A stretch of 64,000 nt of DNA, from NCBI GenBank assembly GCA_963556065.3, contig CAUVYH020000027.1, positions 62,001 through 126,000 on the forward strand, read 5' to 3'. The stretch is from JBAXTE01 sp963556065. GTDB lineage: Bacteria > Bacteroidota > Bacteroidia > Bacteroidales > WCHB1-69. Of the stretch, positions 9,035 through 18,360 are shown piece by piece. Within the stretch, counting starts at the first letter, position 1. The number at the start of each line of letters is the position of its first letter. A program made the translations under genes and the position numbers. The notes under the pieces are model-generated. The model ran no database searches, was not told where the DNA came from, and saw nothing but the letters and a program-made list of their open reading frames with translations.

Positions 9035-9064
9035 CGGCTGCAATTTTTTGTAGCCGCTTTTTTT
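9035..9064 (+). terminator. rho terminator
   Basis: CGGCTGCA (9035-9042) pairs with TGTAGCCG (9049-9056, one G-T pair), followed by a T run. It sits 24 nt after the rho stop. Confidence 0.8.
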
Positions 9065-9095
9065 ATAATTTGGGTGTGTTCTCGTCTTAATTTAT

Positions 9096-9130
9096 TAGTG
9101 ATCGGATGACTCTAAGTCATCTGATCACTA
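9096..9130. repeat. 35-nt REP-like palindrome
   Basis: Two 16-nt arms (9096-9111, 9115-9130) are inverted copies with a single mismatch and a 3-nt loop (CTA). It has no U tract and lies after the rho terminator, so it is more likely an inserted palindromic repeat than a second terminator. The sequence to 9338 holds no gene. Confidence 0.6.
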
Positions 9131-9338
9131 GGGATTTCCGCTTCTATCCTTCACGCAAAACAACAGCTTTCAACCGTTTTTTAGGGGGAGAAGTTTCCCT
9201 CGTTCGATGCAAAACCGCCCATTCCTCCGTCCTGTTCTGGGCAGAATTTTAGTCTGGGACACCGTTTTTACTACTATACAATTCAATTCAAATTATTTTG
9301 TATCTTTGAAAAATACAAAACCAACAGAAAAACAGGGC

Positions 9339-12188
9339 ATGAATCAAGCAGGCTTTCCCTCAATATTAAAAATAAAGTCAGTTTATCTGTGGTTGATCAT
9401 ATTTTTTACTTTGGGTTTCAATCCAATTAAAAGCACAATTTTATTCCATTGGTGTCGATCCTGCTTCTGTTCGGTGGGAAAAAATAGAATCCGAGCATTA
9501 TAGGCTAATATACCCGAAAGAATATCAATCGGAAGCTAAAAAGATAGTCACTAATCTTGAGGTCCTTTATGTTCGAATTGGCAAATCGTTGAACATGACC
9601 CCCCGAAAAACCACATTGATTATTCACAATAGAACCATTGAATCAAATGGTGTTACAAGCTACGCTCCTAGGCGAATAGAGCTATATACATTACAGTCCG
9701 GTACAAGTTACGCGCAACCATGGATGGATCAACTGATAATTCACGAAATGCGTCATATTTGCCAGATGGACAAACTCAACGCCTCTACTTCCCGTTTGTT
9801 ATATTATCTTTTGGGAGAACAAATTATCGGGCGGAATCATGGGTATATATATCCCATCGTGGTATTTTGAAGGTGATGCCGTACTTACGGAGACTCTGCT
9901 TTCAAAAAGCGGTCGCGGGCGAACCCCAATTTCCACTTCCGAATTGAGGTCCACTTTATGGTCAAGAGGGGTTGAGCATTACAATAAAGCGCTTTTTGGT
10001 TCATTCAAAGTCCCGGTAGCCGATCAATATGAGCAGGGGTTCGTATTGGTCAAAGAATCTATAAAACGATTCGGCCCGAATTTCTGGATAAATAATCTGG
10101 AAAAAACAGCTTTTAACCCATTTATTCCAAATCCTTTTTTCAGATCCTTTAAGTGTCAAACAGATCTTAGTATTGCAAAATTCTATAAGGAGACCATGAG
10201 CCAACTGGCAGAAAAAGAAGCGCAACGAATTGCAAATACTCAGATAAACGATGCCGACACCCTGGTGCCGAAAACTAAAAGATACAGCAATTATCAATCG
10301 TTTGCCATCATTAATGACACCACTTTAATTGCGGTGAAGAAGCAAATGAATAAAATTCCGCAAGTGGTGCTATTACAAAACGGCAAAGAAAAAAAGATTA
10401 TCGGAAAACAGCATCATTGTTCCTAAAAGTATTAGCGCTAGAAAAGGAATTGTGCTTTGGTCAGAAAACCATTATCATCCCCGATGGAATTTAAGTTCAT
10501 GGATTGCTATTGTAAAATTTGATATTACCACCAAAAAACGAACGGTTATCATTCCTGAAAGTCGCTTGCAATATCCATCCTTATCGCATGATGCCAAAAA
10601 ATTTGTTGCTGTTAAACAGACATTAACCGACCGCAATATCATTCAAATTCTTTTGATGGATGGCCATATCGAGAAAGAAATTTTTCCTCCCGGTAACGAA
10701 ATTGTAATGCAGCCCCAATGGTGTGAAAAAGATACGGCAATTGTAGCCATAATTCTTTCGGATAAGGGGAAACAACTTTGTAGATATTCGTTGGCCGGTG
10801 AGCAATGGCAACCCATTACGCAGCCTGCTTTTAACGATTTTTTACTTTGGCAGGTTGTGGGCAATGACGCATTGGTGACTGCTTCATGGAAAGGCAATAC
10901 CCCGGTTTGTACCATATCGCTTAGTGATGGAAACGCTAACATCATTGCGACCCGACCTTTCGACATAGAGTCGGCACAGATGGCTCCATCGAACAAATTG
11001 ATATGCAGTGAGGTGACCGCCAATGGAAATAAGCTGTATGCCGTTTATCAGACCTCAAACCCAAAATCCATTGATCTCTTTTTGCCATTTTCAAAGGATG
11101 AATTTTCGTATCTCAACCGATATGATAGTGCTGCGTTGAATTTTCCGGAGATTGCAGACACTACATATACTTCTAAGCCGTATAAAAAAATGGCACATCT
11201 GCTGAACATTCATAGTTGGGGACCTGTTTCAATTAGTACCGACAATGAAATAAATCCCGGTTTTTCTATTTCTTCTCAAAACAATTTGTCCAGTTCAATA
11301 TTAACTGCAGGATTGTCTTATTCCACTGCAGAAAAAAACATAACATATTATACAAACTATGCCTATACAGGTTGGTTTGCCGAAATCTATGCCGGTGCTA
11401 AAAATACCATGAAAAGTATAGAGAATAATGGTTCCGACAATACAAGAACATCATATACATGGAATCAATCGGATTATTCTTTAACATTTCAGATCCCATT
11501 GGTGTATCAGAAGCCATCGTGTTTTATCCAAAACTATGCAAGTGTTGGATTAGCAGCGACAAATTATTCGCCAACCGCATCCACACCGGAAAATTTTATG
11601 ACCGGTAATCTGGGGGCAATTCAACTCCGGATGTATCATGGGATTCTCAAGAGAAAAGCATATCAGTCATTACAGCCATCTTTCGGCTATACTGTAGAAT
11701 TAAACTACAAAACAGATATATTTGGAGAAGTAAAAGCAGGAACCATTGCTTCAGCCGAAAGTGTTGTTTATCTTCCCGGAATCTTTAGAAATCATGGAAT
11801 ACAGCTTTATGGAGGTATTCAAAAATTAACAAAGGGAAACTTATATTACAGTACCTTGTTGTCGTATCCTCGCGGATATGTTGGTTCTGTCACAAATAAT
11901 GCGGCCTCAGCTTCAATTAATTACAGATTTCCAATTGCCTATCCCGACATGTCTATCGGTTCATTGTTATACTTGAAACGAATGCGGGGAACCTTATATG
12001 CCGATTACTTATCTATAGGATCGAGAAGCAAACAGGAATACGGTTCTATAGGGTACGAAATGCTTTTCGATAGTTATTGGTTGAGGCTGGTGGCTCCCGT
12101 TAGCATAGGGTTTCGGTATGTTAATATTTTAAAAGAGAATAGAGAACGTTATGAATTTCTTTTTTCAGTAAATTTTGACGACTTGTAA
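9339..12188 (+). pseudogene. HExxH metallopeptidase-like, beta-propeller and beta-barrel surface protein, three frame breaks
   Basis: One gene of about 948 residues is spread over three frames. Each break is one base too many: CC at 9446-9447, GGG at 9829-9831, AAAA at 10405-10408. Removing one base at each restores a continuous protein. The order is an N-terminal hydrophobic segment; a peptidase-MA-like domain with HEMRH (HExxH zinc site) and downstream WYFEGDAVLTE (gluzincin-type Glu); a TolB-like propeller with repeated strands (VAVKQTLTDRNIIQILLMDG, IVAIILSDKGKQLC); and a C-terminal beta-barrel (LNYKTDIFGEVKAGTIASAE, YRFPIAYPDMSIGSLLY). The likely location is the outer membrane. A -7 element TATCTTTG lies at 9301-9308. 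Either a recent pseudogene or an assembly error in a living gene. Confidence 0.75.
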
Positions 12189-12234
12189 TCTTGCCTCAAC
12201 AATTATTTGTATTTTTATCCAAAAATTAATCACA

Positions 12235-12684
12235 ATGAGTAACGATTTAACAGGAAAAATAGGAAGATATATTATTCGCATCGTAATATCATCGTTTGCA
12301 GTGGCTATTACCGCATGGCTTTTAGGTGGAGTTCATATCGGCGAACCAAAATATATTAATGCACTAATAGTGGCATTTGTTCTTTCACTCCTTAATAGCT
12401 TTATTAAACCCGTATTGGTCTTTTTTTCCATTCCCGTAACCATCTTTAGTTTTGGTTTTTTCTTGTTGGTTATCAATGCCGGGATTATTCTTCTAGCGAG
12501 TAGCATCGTGGATGGATTTAAAGTGGACGGATTTTGGTGGGCAGTAGCTTTTAGTATAATACTTAGCATTGTTACTGCAATTTTAGATGCTATTGGTAAT
12601 GCTAAAATAATAAGGATCAACCGCCAAGAGAACCATACTCGAATAGACAAAGAAAATGACGATTTAAATAATCAGGAATTTTAA
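12235..12684 (+). CDS. Phage-holin-superfamily-4 (YvlD-like) membrane protein
   Basis: A 149-residue integral membrane protein. The ATG at 12235 starts MSNDLTGKIGRYIIRI; an upstream in-frame ATG at 12175 overlaps the previous gene and is unlikely. Four hydrophobic segments (about 12-33, 41-60, 62-85, 92-118) and the motif NALIVAFVLSLLNSFIKPVLVFFSIPVTIFS, which is shared with PF04020, identify the family. These are small chromosomal membrane proteins, not proven holins, despite the name. The charged C-terminus is likely cytoplasmic. The next gene starts 6 nt downstream, suggesting an operon. Confidence 0.8.
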   Translation: MSNDLTGKIGRYIIRIVISSFAVAITAWLLGGVHIGEPKYINALIVAFVLSLLNSFIKPVLVFFSIPVTIFSFGFFLLVINAGIILLASSIVDGFKVDGFWWAVAFSIILSIVTAILDAIGNAKIIRINRQENHTRIDKENDDLNNQEF

Positions 12685-12689
12685 AAAAT

Positions 12690-13151
12690 ATGAATAGCCA
12701 ACCTATTAATGATAAGATGGAAATGATAAGAATCATTGATTCTTGTGACGTCTGTTACGTCGGAATGTCAGAAAACAACGTGCCATACGTTTTGCCCTTT
12801 AATTTTGCCCGCGAGGGGGAATCACTATATTTACATTCGGCCCCGGAAGGAAAGAAGATTTCGATATTGGAGAAAAATAATCAAGTGTGCATCTCGTTTT
12901 CCACCGACCACAAGATGTACTTTCAACACGAAAAAGTGGCCTGTAGTTGGGGAATGCTCTTTAATAGCGTAATTGCTTGGGGATCGGTGGAATATCTGGA
13001 AGACTTGAGGGATAAGGAACATTGTTTAAACCTGTTTATGAAAAAATATTCCGGGAAAGAAGACTTTTCTTATTCATTGCCTGCACTTAAGAATGTAAAA
13101 GTGATGAAAATAGACCTCACTAAAATGACCGGCAAAAAACGGGGGATGTAA
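12690..13151 (+). CDS. Pyridoxamine 5'-phosphate oxidase-like flavin-binding protein (NimA-related)
   Basis: A 153-residue split-barrel flavin-binding protein. It begins with the usual helix (DKMEMIRIIDSCDVCYVGM), then NNVPYVLPFNFAREGESLYLHSAPEGKKISIL, which matches the NimA/PNPOx-like group where FMN phosphate is bound by the SAPEGKK stretch. CSWGMLFNSVIAWGSVEYLED follows. The family includes nitroimidazole reductases and many uncharacterised flavin-dependent reductases, so substrate cannot be assigned. It starts 6 nt after the holin-family gene. Confidence 0.85.
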   Translation: MNSQPINDKMEMIRIIDSCDVCYVGMSENNVPYVLPFNFAREGESLYLHSAPEGKKISILEKNNQVCISFSTDHKMYFQHEKVACSWGMLFNSVIAWGSVEYLEDLRDKEHCLNLFMKKYSGKEDFSYSLPALKNVKVMKIDLTKMTGKKRGM

Positions 13152-13168
13152 CCCAAAAGCATATAATA

Positions 13169-13255
13169 ATGAACTTTTCAGAATTAGACATCCTGTTATC
13201 GTTTGCCTCCATCATGCAGTCGGTAATTTTCTTGATCTATAAGGGGAGGGTGTAG
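13169..13255 (+). CDS. 28-residue ORF, possible gene remnant
   Basis: ATG to TAG encodes MNFSELDILLSFASIMQSVI and a further 8 residues. The pattern resembles the first membrane segment of Bacteroidota membrane-anchored AraC-type regulators, but nothing recognisable follows. It could be a truncated start of a lost gene or chance. Confidence 0.2.
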   Translation: MNFSELDILLSFASIMQSVIFLIYKGRV

Positions 13256-13262
13256 GTAATTA

Positions 13263-14690
13263 ATGAATCAAAAAGGCAAGCTCATACCGATCTTCAGCGA
13301 CATCCGATTTTGGATTGTTCTTTTTTTATGCTACGGCTAATTGGAATTACAAATGCGCCACTAGAACTCGGGCATAATTGGCGACAAGCATTAACAAATA
13401 TGATTGCCCGGAATTTTTTAGAAGGAAATGCGAACATGCTATATCCCCAAATTGATATGGCGGGAAACCAAACTGGCATTATCGGCTCCGAATTCCCTTT
13501 TTACAATTCCCTGATTTATCTTGTTTCGTCTATTTTTGGTTATGCCCATTGGTATGGACGTTTAATAAACCTGCTCGTTTCCAGTATCGGGATTTATTAC
13601 TTTTATCTCCTTGTGGAAAAAGTATGCACAAGAAAAGTGGCTTTCAATGCTGCCCTTATACTCTTATCCTCTATCTGGTTTGCCTTTTCAAGGAAAATCA
13701 TGCCCGATACGTTCAGTGTTGCACTGGTGATTATTGGCCTATACTATGGTTATCTGTACATTACTACAGGCGCAATTTTCAAACTGATGCTCTATTTTTT
13801 GTTTGCAACACTCGGCATGCTTTGTAAAATTCCGGCGTTAAGCCTTATATCTGTGATTTCAGTTCTATTAATTGCTAGGGAAATTTCCTTAAAAACAAAA
13901 ATAATCGTTTTTGCTGCTACTGCTCTCAGTGTTGCTGTAGTCGGTATATGGTATTTTTATTGGGTTCCCTATTTACTTGATTTATATCATTACCAACTCT
14001 ATTTTCCAAAAGGGATAAAAGATGGGATAAAAGAAATTCTTCCTCTTATGCCTGATTTTTTTGAAAAATTTTACTTTAATTCATTATGCTCTTATATTGC
14101 GTTTGCTTTTTTTCTTGTAGGAAGTTTTTTTCTATTCAAAAGCAAGAATTATTATCTAAAAACGGGTATCTTGGTCATTACGGGCACTTTTTTAATCTTT
14201 ATCTTCAAAACGGGAGCAGTTTTTCCCCTACACAGCTATTATATCATCCCATTTGCTCCCGTAATGGCGTTGATTGCCGGTTGTGGAATTTCAAAATTTC
14301 CAACAAAATATGCTTATATTATACTCCTCTTAATATCGTTGGAATGGATTGGAAATCAACAATATTGATTTATTTATAGCAGATAAGGAAAATTATCTTT
14401 TAACTTTGGACGGAATTACCCGAAACAACATTCCAAAAGACAAGTTGATTGTGATCAATGGCGGGAATTCTCCTCAAGAAATTTATTTTGCTCACCGTAA
14501 AGGGTGGACCGTCGAAAACGACAAAGTAAACAAAGAAGAACTAAATTGCTTCCGTAAATCCGGAGCTTCATTTTTAATCTTAGATAAGCATAAAATCAGC
14601 AATACCTTAGATTATTACCCATTGATATACTCAGATGATAATTTTAAAGTTTATGAGATGAAAGATGAGCAACCACCGGGTGCCCTTTAA
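13263..14690 (+). pseudogene. GT39/ArnT-like membrane glycosyltransferase with two compensating frame breaks
   Basis: Reconstructed length is 475 residues. Translation starts at ATG 13263 (MNQKGKLIPIFSDIRFWIVL). It loses frame at a run of 7 T (13321-13327) where 8 would restore VLFFMLRLIG, and loses it again at about 14365 where one extra T precedes the codons for DLFIADKENYLL. The two breaks cancel, so the total is a multiple of three. The protein has many transmembrane helices and the PMT-family luminal loop pattern (ELGHNWRQALTNMIARNF, SEFPFYNSLIYLVS, SRKIMPDTFSVAL). The family transfers sugars from polyprenyl-phosphate donors. It is either an assembly error or a disabled gene. Confidence 0.7.
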
Positions 14691-14802
14691 GCAGACCTTG
14701 ACAACTTTGCACTTATAATGCGAGATTGTGGGGTTGATTCTCTCCCGCAAATCGTAGTTTTGCCATCAATTTGTAATTGTTTTTATTTTTATATCGCTAA
14801 TT

Positions 14803-14834
14803 TTTGATGTATTTAAAAAAATATTCTAGCTTTG
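14803..14834 (+). promoter_or_regulatory. Promoter of the decayed tRNA-Thr copy
   Basis: TTTG (14803-14806), 20 nt, TAGCTTTG (14827-14834). It aligns with the promoter of the intact tRNA-Thr at 16288, so the duplicated unit included the promoter. Confidence 0.55.
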
Positions 14835-14844
14835 CACCTCAATT

Positions 14845-14998
14845 GCCACGCTTGTAGTGAGCTTAGTCGAACTATTAGCTCAGCTGTCCCGAAAAATAAA
14901 TCCGTCAATTGACGGATTTATTTTTCGAGGATCCTCGAAAGAGTAATAAATCAAAGATTTTACTCTTTCGGGAGTAGAGCATCGCATTCGTAATGCGA
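14845..14998 (+). pseudogene. Decayed tRNA-Thr copy, interrupted twice and 3'-truncated
   Basis: Blocks identical or nearly so to tRNA-Thr at 16329: GCCAC (14845-14849), the D-arm 5' half (14875-14886), and the rest of the D arm plus the whole anticodon arm with CGT (14974-14998). A 25-nt insert and an 87-nt hairpin element separate the blocks. The T arm and acceptor 3' half are missing, and the IS begins 20 nt later. Confidence 0.8.
14887..14973. repeat. 87-nt element with two hairpins inside inverted ends
   Basis: The element starts TCCCGAAA and ends TTTCGGGA. Inside lies a perfect palindrome of 38 nt (arms of 17 nt, AATT centre, from CGAAAAATAAATCCGTC), then AGGATCCT, then a second hairpin with arms CGAAAGAGTAA/TTACTCTTTCG. 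The whole can fold as a three-way junction. It sits exactly within the D loop of the decayed tRNA-Thr. Confidence 0.7.
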
Positions 14999-15018
14999 AA
15001 ATAGCATACTTTATATTC

Positions 15019-16269
15019 CAGGGCTGACGCATTAAAATTTTATCAACTTCAATAAATATGAATTTTCCCAGCCCGCCGCTTTTCGTTTTCCCTTTATGCT
15101 TGCCTTAAGCGAATCATTTTTTAAAATATTCAAGCAAATCTTGTTTAACATCGAGAGATTCTGTGCTGCATTTTTTGTTCTGGCCCTTTGATAATCTTCA
15201 TTAAATGTCATGTCTAAAGTCCAGTGCAACTTGTTTTCAACGCCCCAATGGCTTCTCACTGCCCGGTTTATTTTTTCAGATTCTGAAATTGAACAAATAT
15301 AATATCTCGTATCACTTTCGGTTTTTTTAGTCGCCTTAAAATACCGCACACTTTCAATTTTGGCAATTGCCTTTAACCCAATCCAATCCTGTGGGTTTTC
15401 AACCAGTTGAAAATCTGTAGCTACAGAACATTTGCGTGTTTCTACCCGGCCATGTCCCATATCAAGCTCTTCCGACATGCTTTCGGATTTCAACATTTTA
15501 AAGCTGTCTTCCATATCATGCAACAAATTCCCATGATTGCCCTTAACAGCCAGTATATAGTCTCCTTTTTGACTGATTATTTGTTCGGCAATACTTTTCT
15601 GACAACCCATCGCATCAATGGTAATAATGCAATTTTCGATCAATAAAACTTTCAACAATTCAGGAATTGCTGTGATTTCATTGCTCTTTTGGTCGGTTTT
15701 AACCTGACCTAAAACCAATTCATTTGTATCAGCCCACGCACTCACGATGTGAACTGCAGATTTATCAACGCCTTTGGTTCCACGCATAGTCTTACCGTCA
15801 ATGCTAATCACCTCGCCATCCGTTCGTTCCATTATCGAGTTCGTCCACTTGATAAAACAGGATTCAAATTCTTTTGGATCAAGAGCTGAGAAAAACCGGT
15901 TAAATGTGTCGTGTGATGGGATGCCTCCAGGAAGTTCTAAAATAGTTTTAAGCCAATCGTATTTCAACTTGCAATAGAGTTCCATATCGTACCATGACTC
16001 GCCTCCGCATAATATGCAAGCAATGGAGATGAAAATCAAATCCTCCATTTTATGAACCTTGCGTCTGTCTATTCTTGGATCTTTCATGCTCCAAAAATAT
16101 GACTTTAAATCTAAAACCGCCATATTTTATATCTATCTGATTATTAGATGAATATACGAATATTTATTGAAACAAACAAACTTTAAGTCTTGATTGTCAA
16201 TTATTTATGAATATTTTTTATTCAACATATTCATGTGTAATATGTCGATTTTTTAATGCGTCAGCCCTG
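15019..16269 (-). mobile_element. Complete ISAs1-family insertion sequence
   Basis: A 1251-bp element. The ends are perfect 19-bp inverted repeats (15019-15037 and 16251-16269, beginning CAGGGCTGACGC). They are flanked by a perfect 10-bp direct repeat CTTTATATTC (15009-15018, 16270-16279), the target-site duplication. One intact transposase gene fills the element. Everything needed for transposition is present, and the exact TSD suggests recent insertion. It landed between a decayed and an intact tRNA-Thr copy. Confidence 0.93.
15032..16123 (-). CDS. ISAs1-family DDE transposase
   Basis: A 363-residue transposase, full length for the family. The N-terminal part (DPRIDRRKVHKMEDLIFISIACILCGGESW, then GGIPSHDTFNRFFSALDP) is the DDE_Tnp_1-associated domain. 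The catalytic core has VISIDGKTMRGT (first Asp), CIITIDAMGCQKSIAEQII (second Asp), and the C-terminal RSHWGVENKLHWTLDMTFNED (Glu). The ATG lies 128 nt inside the right end. No frameshift is visible, so it is probably active. Confidence 0.95.
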   Translation of the reverse strand: MAVLDLKSYFWSMKDPRIDRRKVHKMEDLIFISIACILCGGESWYDMELYCKLKYDWLKTILELPGGIPSHDTFNRFFSALDPKEFESCFIKWTNSIMERTDGEVISIDGKTMRGTKGVDKSAVHIVSAWADTNELVLGQVKTDQKSNEITAIPELLKVLLIENCIITIDAMGCQKSIAEQIISQKGDYILAVKGNHGNLLHDMEDSFKMLKSESMSEELDMGHGRVETRKCSVATDFQLVENPQDWIGLKAIAKIESVRYFKATKKTESDTRYYICSISESEKINRAVRSHWGVENKLHWTLDMTFNEDYQRARTKNAAQNLSMLNKICLNILKNDSLKASIKGKRKAAGWENSYLLKLIKF

Positions 16270-16287
16270 CTTTATATTCATTTATTT

Positions 16288-16318
16288 TTTGACGTATTAG
16301 AAAAAATAACTAACTTTG
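16288..16318 (+). promoter_or_regulatory. Promoter of tRNA-Thr
   Basis: TTTG (16288-16291), 19 nt, TAACTTTG (16311-16318), 10 nt before the tRNA. Full consensus match. The IS right end is only 9 nt beyond the TSD, so the IS stopped just short of it. Confidence 0.7.
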
Positions 16319-16328
16319 CAACCCAATC

Positions 16329-16401
16329 GCCACTTTAGCTCAGCTGGTAGAGCATCGCATTCGTAATGCGAGGGTCGTGGGTTCGAGTCCCATGAGTGGC
16401 T
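16329..16401 (+). tRNA. tRNA-Thr (anticodon CGT)
   Basis: Full cloverleaf: acceptor GCCACTT/GAGTGGC, D stem GCTC/GAGC, anticodon stem TCGCA/TGCGA with loop TTCGTAA (anticodon CGT, reading ACG), T stem GTGGG/CCCAT with TTCGAGT loop, discriminator T. CCA is not encoded. Confidence 0.95.
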
Positions 16402-16403
16402 CT

Positions 16404-16432
16404 AAAAAGTGATCTGCTCCGGTCACTTTTTT
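16404..16432 (+). terminator. tRNA-Thr terminator
   Basis: AAAAAGTGA (16404-16412) pairs with TCACTTTTT (16423-16431), with a 10-nt loop and a T-rich end, directly after the tRNA. Confidence 0.75.
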
Positions 16433-16515
16433 ACATATATCCATGCTTATCTGGTTTTCGGTTCAAAACAATTTCTCTGCGAAGTTGTTATAATCAAATA
16501 AATCGGAAAAAGAAC

Positions 16516-18186
16516 ATGAAACCAGACATTGAATTAGCCCGTGAAGCGACGATGCTTTCCATCCGAAAGATTGCTTCCGGATTAGAAATATCGGAAGATG
16601 ATATTGAGCAATATGGAAAATACAAAGCAAAACTGCCTCTCAAACTCATCGATGAAGAGAAAATAAAAAAGGCAAAATTAGTGCTGGTCACGGCCATGAC
16701 TCCAACGCCAGCCGGAGAAGGGAAAACCACCACCTCAATCGGGTTAGCTCAAGGATTGAACAAACTTGGAATAAAAGCCACCGTGGTTTTGCGCGAACCT
16801 TCGCTGGGCCCTGTCTTTGGCGTTAAGGGCGGAGCTGCCGGCGGTGGCATGGCGCAAGTGTTACCGATGGAGGACATCAACCTCCACTTTACCGGAGATT
16901 TATCGGCCATTGAAAAAGCGCACAATCTGCTGGCTGCACTGATTGATAACAATTTACAAAATAAGAAATACTCGCTTAATATCGACCCGCGCACCATCAC
17001 GTGGAAACGCGTGATGGACATGAACGACCGTTCGCTCCGGAACATGGTGCTTGGACTAGGTGGAATGGCTGATGGAATTCCCCGCGAAAGCGGATTCGAT
17101 ATCACCGCAGCTTCCGAAGTAATGGCGATTCTTTGCCTTTCTAAAAGTTTGGGAGACTTAAAAACCAAGTTGGGAAATATCTTTATCGGCTTTACTTTTG
17201 ACCGAAAACCGATTTTTGCCCGTGACTTAAAAGCTCATGGAGCTATGGCGGCATTGCTTAAAGATGCAATAAAACCTAATTTAGTGCAAACGATGGAAAA
17301 CACGCCTGCCATTATTCACGGTGGTCCATTTGCAAATATCGCGCAGGGAACCAATTCGTTAGTGGCAACCAAAATGGGGCTTTCTCTTTCCGAATATGTA
17401 GTCACTGAAGCTGGATTTGCTTCGGAACTGGGAGCCGAAAAGTTTCTCGATATTAAGTGCCAGTATGGAGGGTTAAAGCCTAATGCATCCGTAATTGTAG
17501 CTACGATTAGAGCGTTAAAGTATCATGGAGGGATAAAGCTAAAAGATATTAACGAGCCTAATGTTGGGGCAGTGATGAAAGGGCTGGAAAACTTGGATAA
17601 ACACATCGAAAACCTTCGATATTTTAATTTAAACCCGATTGTAGCCATCAATAAATTCAGCACGGATGTTGACGAGGAAGTTGCAGCCATAGTGGCATAT
17701 TGCAATCGTCAAGGAGTAAAAGTGGCACTTAACGATTCTTGGGCGAAGGGTGGCGAAGGTGCAATTGAACTGGCAAAAATGGTAATTGATGCTGCCGATC
17801 AATGTTCCACCTGTTTTAAGCCGCTTTATCCTTTCGAAATGCCGATTACTGAAAAGATTAAAACCATTGCTACAAAAATGTATGGAGCGGCAGATGTTGA
17901 GTATTCATTGGCTGCCCGCAAAAAGCTGGATCAAATCACCGAGTTGGGTCTCGATAAATTACCCGTGTGCATTGCGAAAACACAGACCTCACTTTCGGAT
18001 AATCCGTTATTAATTGGGCGGCCTAAGGATTTTATCGTAAATATCCGCGATATCGAGATTGCTGCCGGAGCAGGATTCATCGTCCCCATTGCGGGATCAA
18101 TTATGCGTATGCCGGGGCTTCCCAATGTGCCATCTTCCGAAAGCATTGATGTGGATGACGATGGAAATATTACGGGGCTATTTTAA
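16516..18186 (+). CDS. fhs: Formate-tetrahydrofolate ligase
   Basis: A 556-residue enzyme: ATP + formate + THF to 10-formyl-THF, feeding purine and fMet synthesis and, in some anaerobes, one-carbon metabolism. The ATG at 16516 gives the standard N-terminus (MKPDIELAREATMLSIRKIA); the longer open frame upstream runs into the tRNA and is rejected. P-loop PTPAGEGKTTTSIGL (about residues 66-80), EPSLGPVFGVKGGAAGGG, the conserved NFATDVDEE-like region (NKFSTDVDEE), and MRMPGLPNVPSSE near the end match the family. Length is typical. It is monocistronic, downstream of tRNA-Thr. Confidence 0.97.
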   Translation: MKPDIELAREATMLSIRKIASGLEISEDDIEQYGKYKAKLPLKLIDEEKIKKAKLVLVTAMTPTPAGEGKTTTSIGLAQGLNKLGIKATVVLREPSLGPVFGVKGGAAGGGMAQVLPMEDINLHFTGDLSAIEKAHNLLAALIDNNLQNKKYSLNIDPRTITWKRVMDMNDRSLRNMVLGLGGMADGIPRESGFDITAASEVMAILCLSKSLGDLKTKLGNIFIGFTFDRKPIFARDLKAHGAMAALLKDAIKPNLVQTMENTPAIIHGGPFANIAQGTNSLVATKMGLSLSEYVVTEAGFASELGAEKFLDIKCQYGGLKPNASVIVATIRALKYHGGIKLKDINEPNVGAVMKGLENLDKHIENLRYFNLNPIVAINKFSTDVDEEVAAIVAYCNRQGVKVALNDSWAKGGEGAIELAKMVIDAADQCSTCFKPLYPFEMPITEKIKTIATKMYGAADVEYSLAARKKLDQITELGLDKLPVCIAKTQTSLSDNPLLIGRPKDFIVNIRDIEIAAGAGFIVPIAGSIMRMPGLPNVPSSESIDVDDDGNITGLF

Positions 18187-18301
18187 ACTTTGTTCTGCTA
18201 AGTCTTAGATCTCACGCAACTTAGTTTTGATATAAACGAACATTACAAAACGGGTCATAATATATTTATATCTCGCAAAATTAATTGTTCAACAAAAACA
18301 A

Positions 18302-18332
18302 TTGTGTGAATCGTTGGAAAATTGTAACTTGC
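18302..18332 (+). promoter_or_regulatory. Probable promoter of the first subtilase gene
   Basis: TTG (18302-18304), 20 nt, TAACTTGC (18325-18332), one mismatch from TAnnTTTG, 28 nt before the start codon. Confidence 0.4.
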
Positions 18333-18360
18333 ATCATTATTTAACAAAAAAACAATAATC

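Noticed and set aside
12235..12684. Holin-family gene as evidence of a prophage
   Set aside because: No other phage genes are near; the PF04020-type proteins are common chromosomal membrane proteins.
14690..14760. Sequence resembling a T arm (GGGTTGATTCTCTCCC) as a further tRNA remnant
   Set aside because: Only a short loose similarity; acceptor and anticodon parts cannot be aligned.
16402..16515. Riboswitch before fhs
   Set aside because: The space holds only the tRNA-Thr terminator and a short leader; no THF-, purine- or SAM-type fold was recognised.
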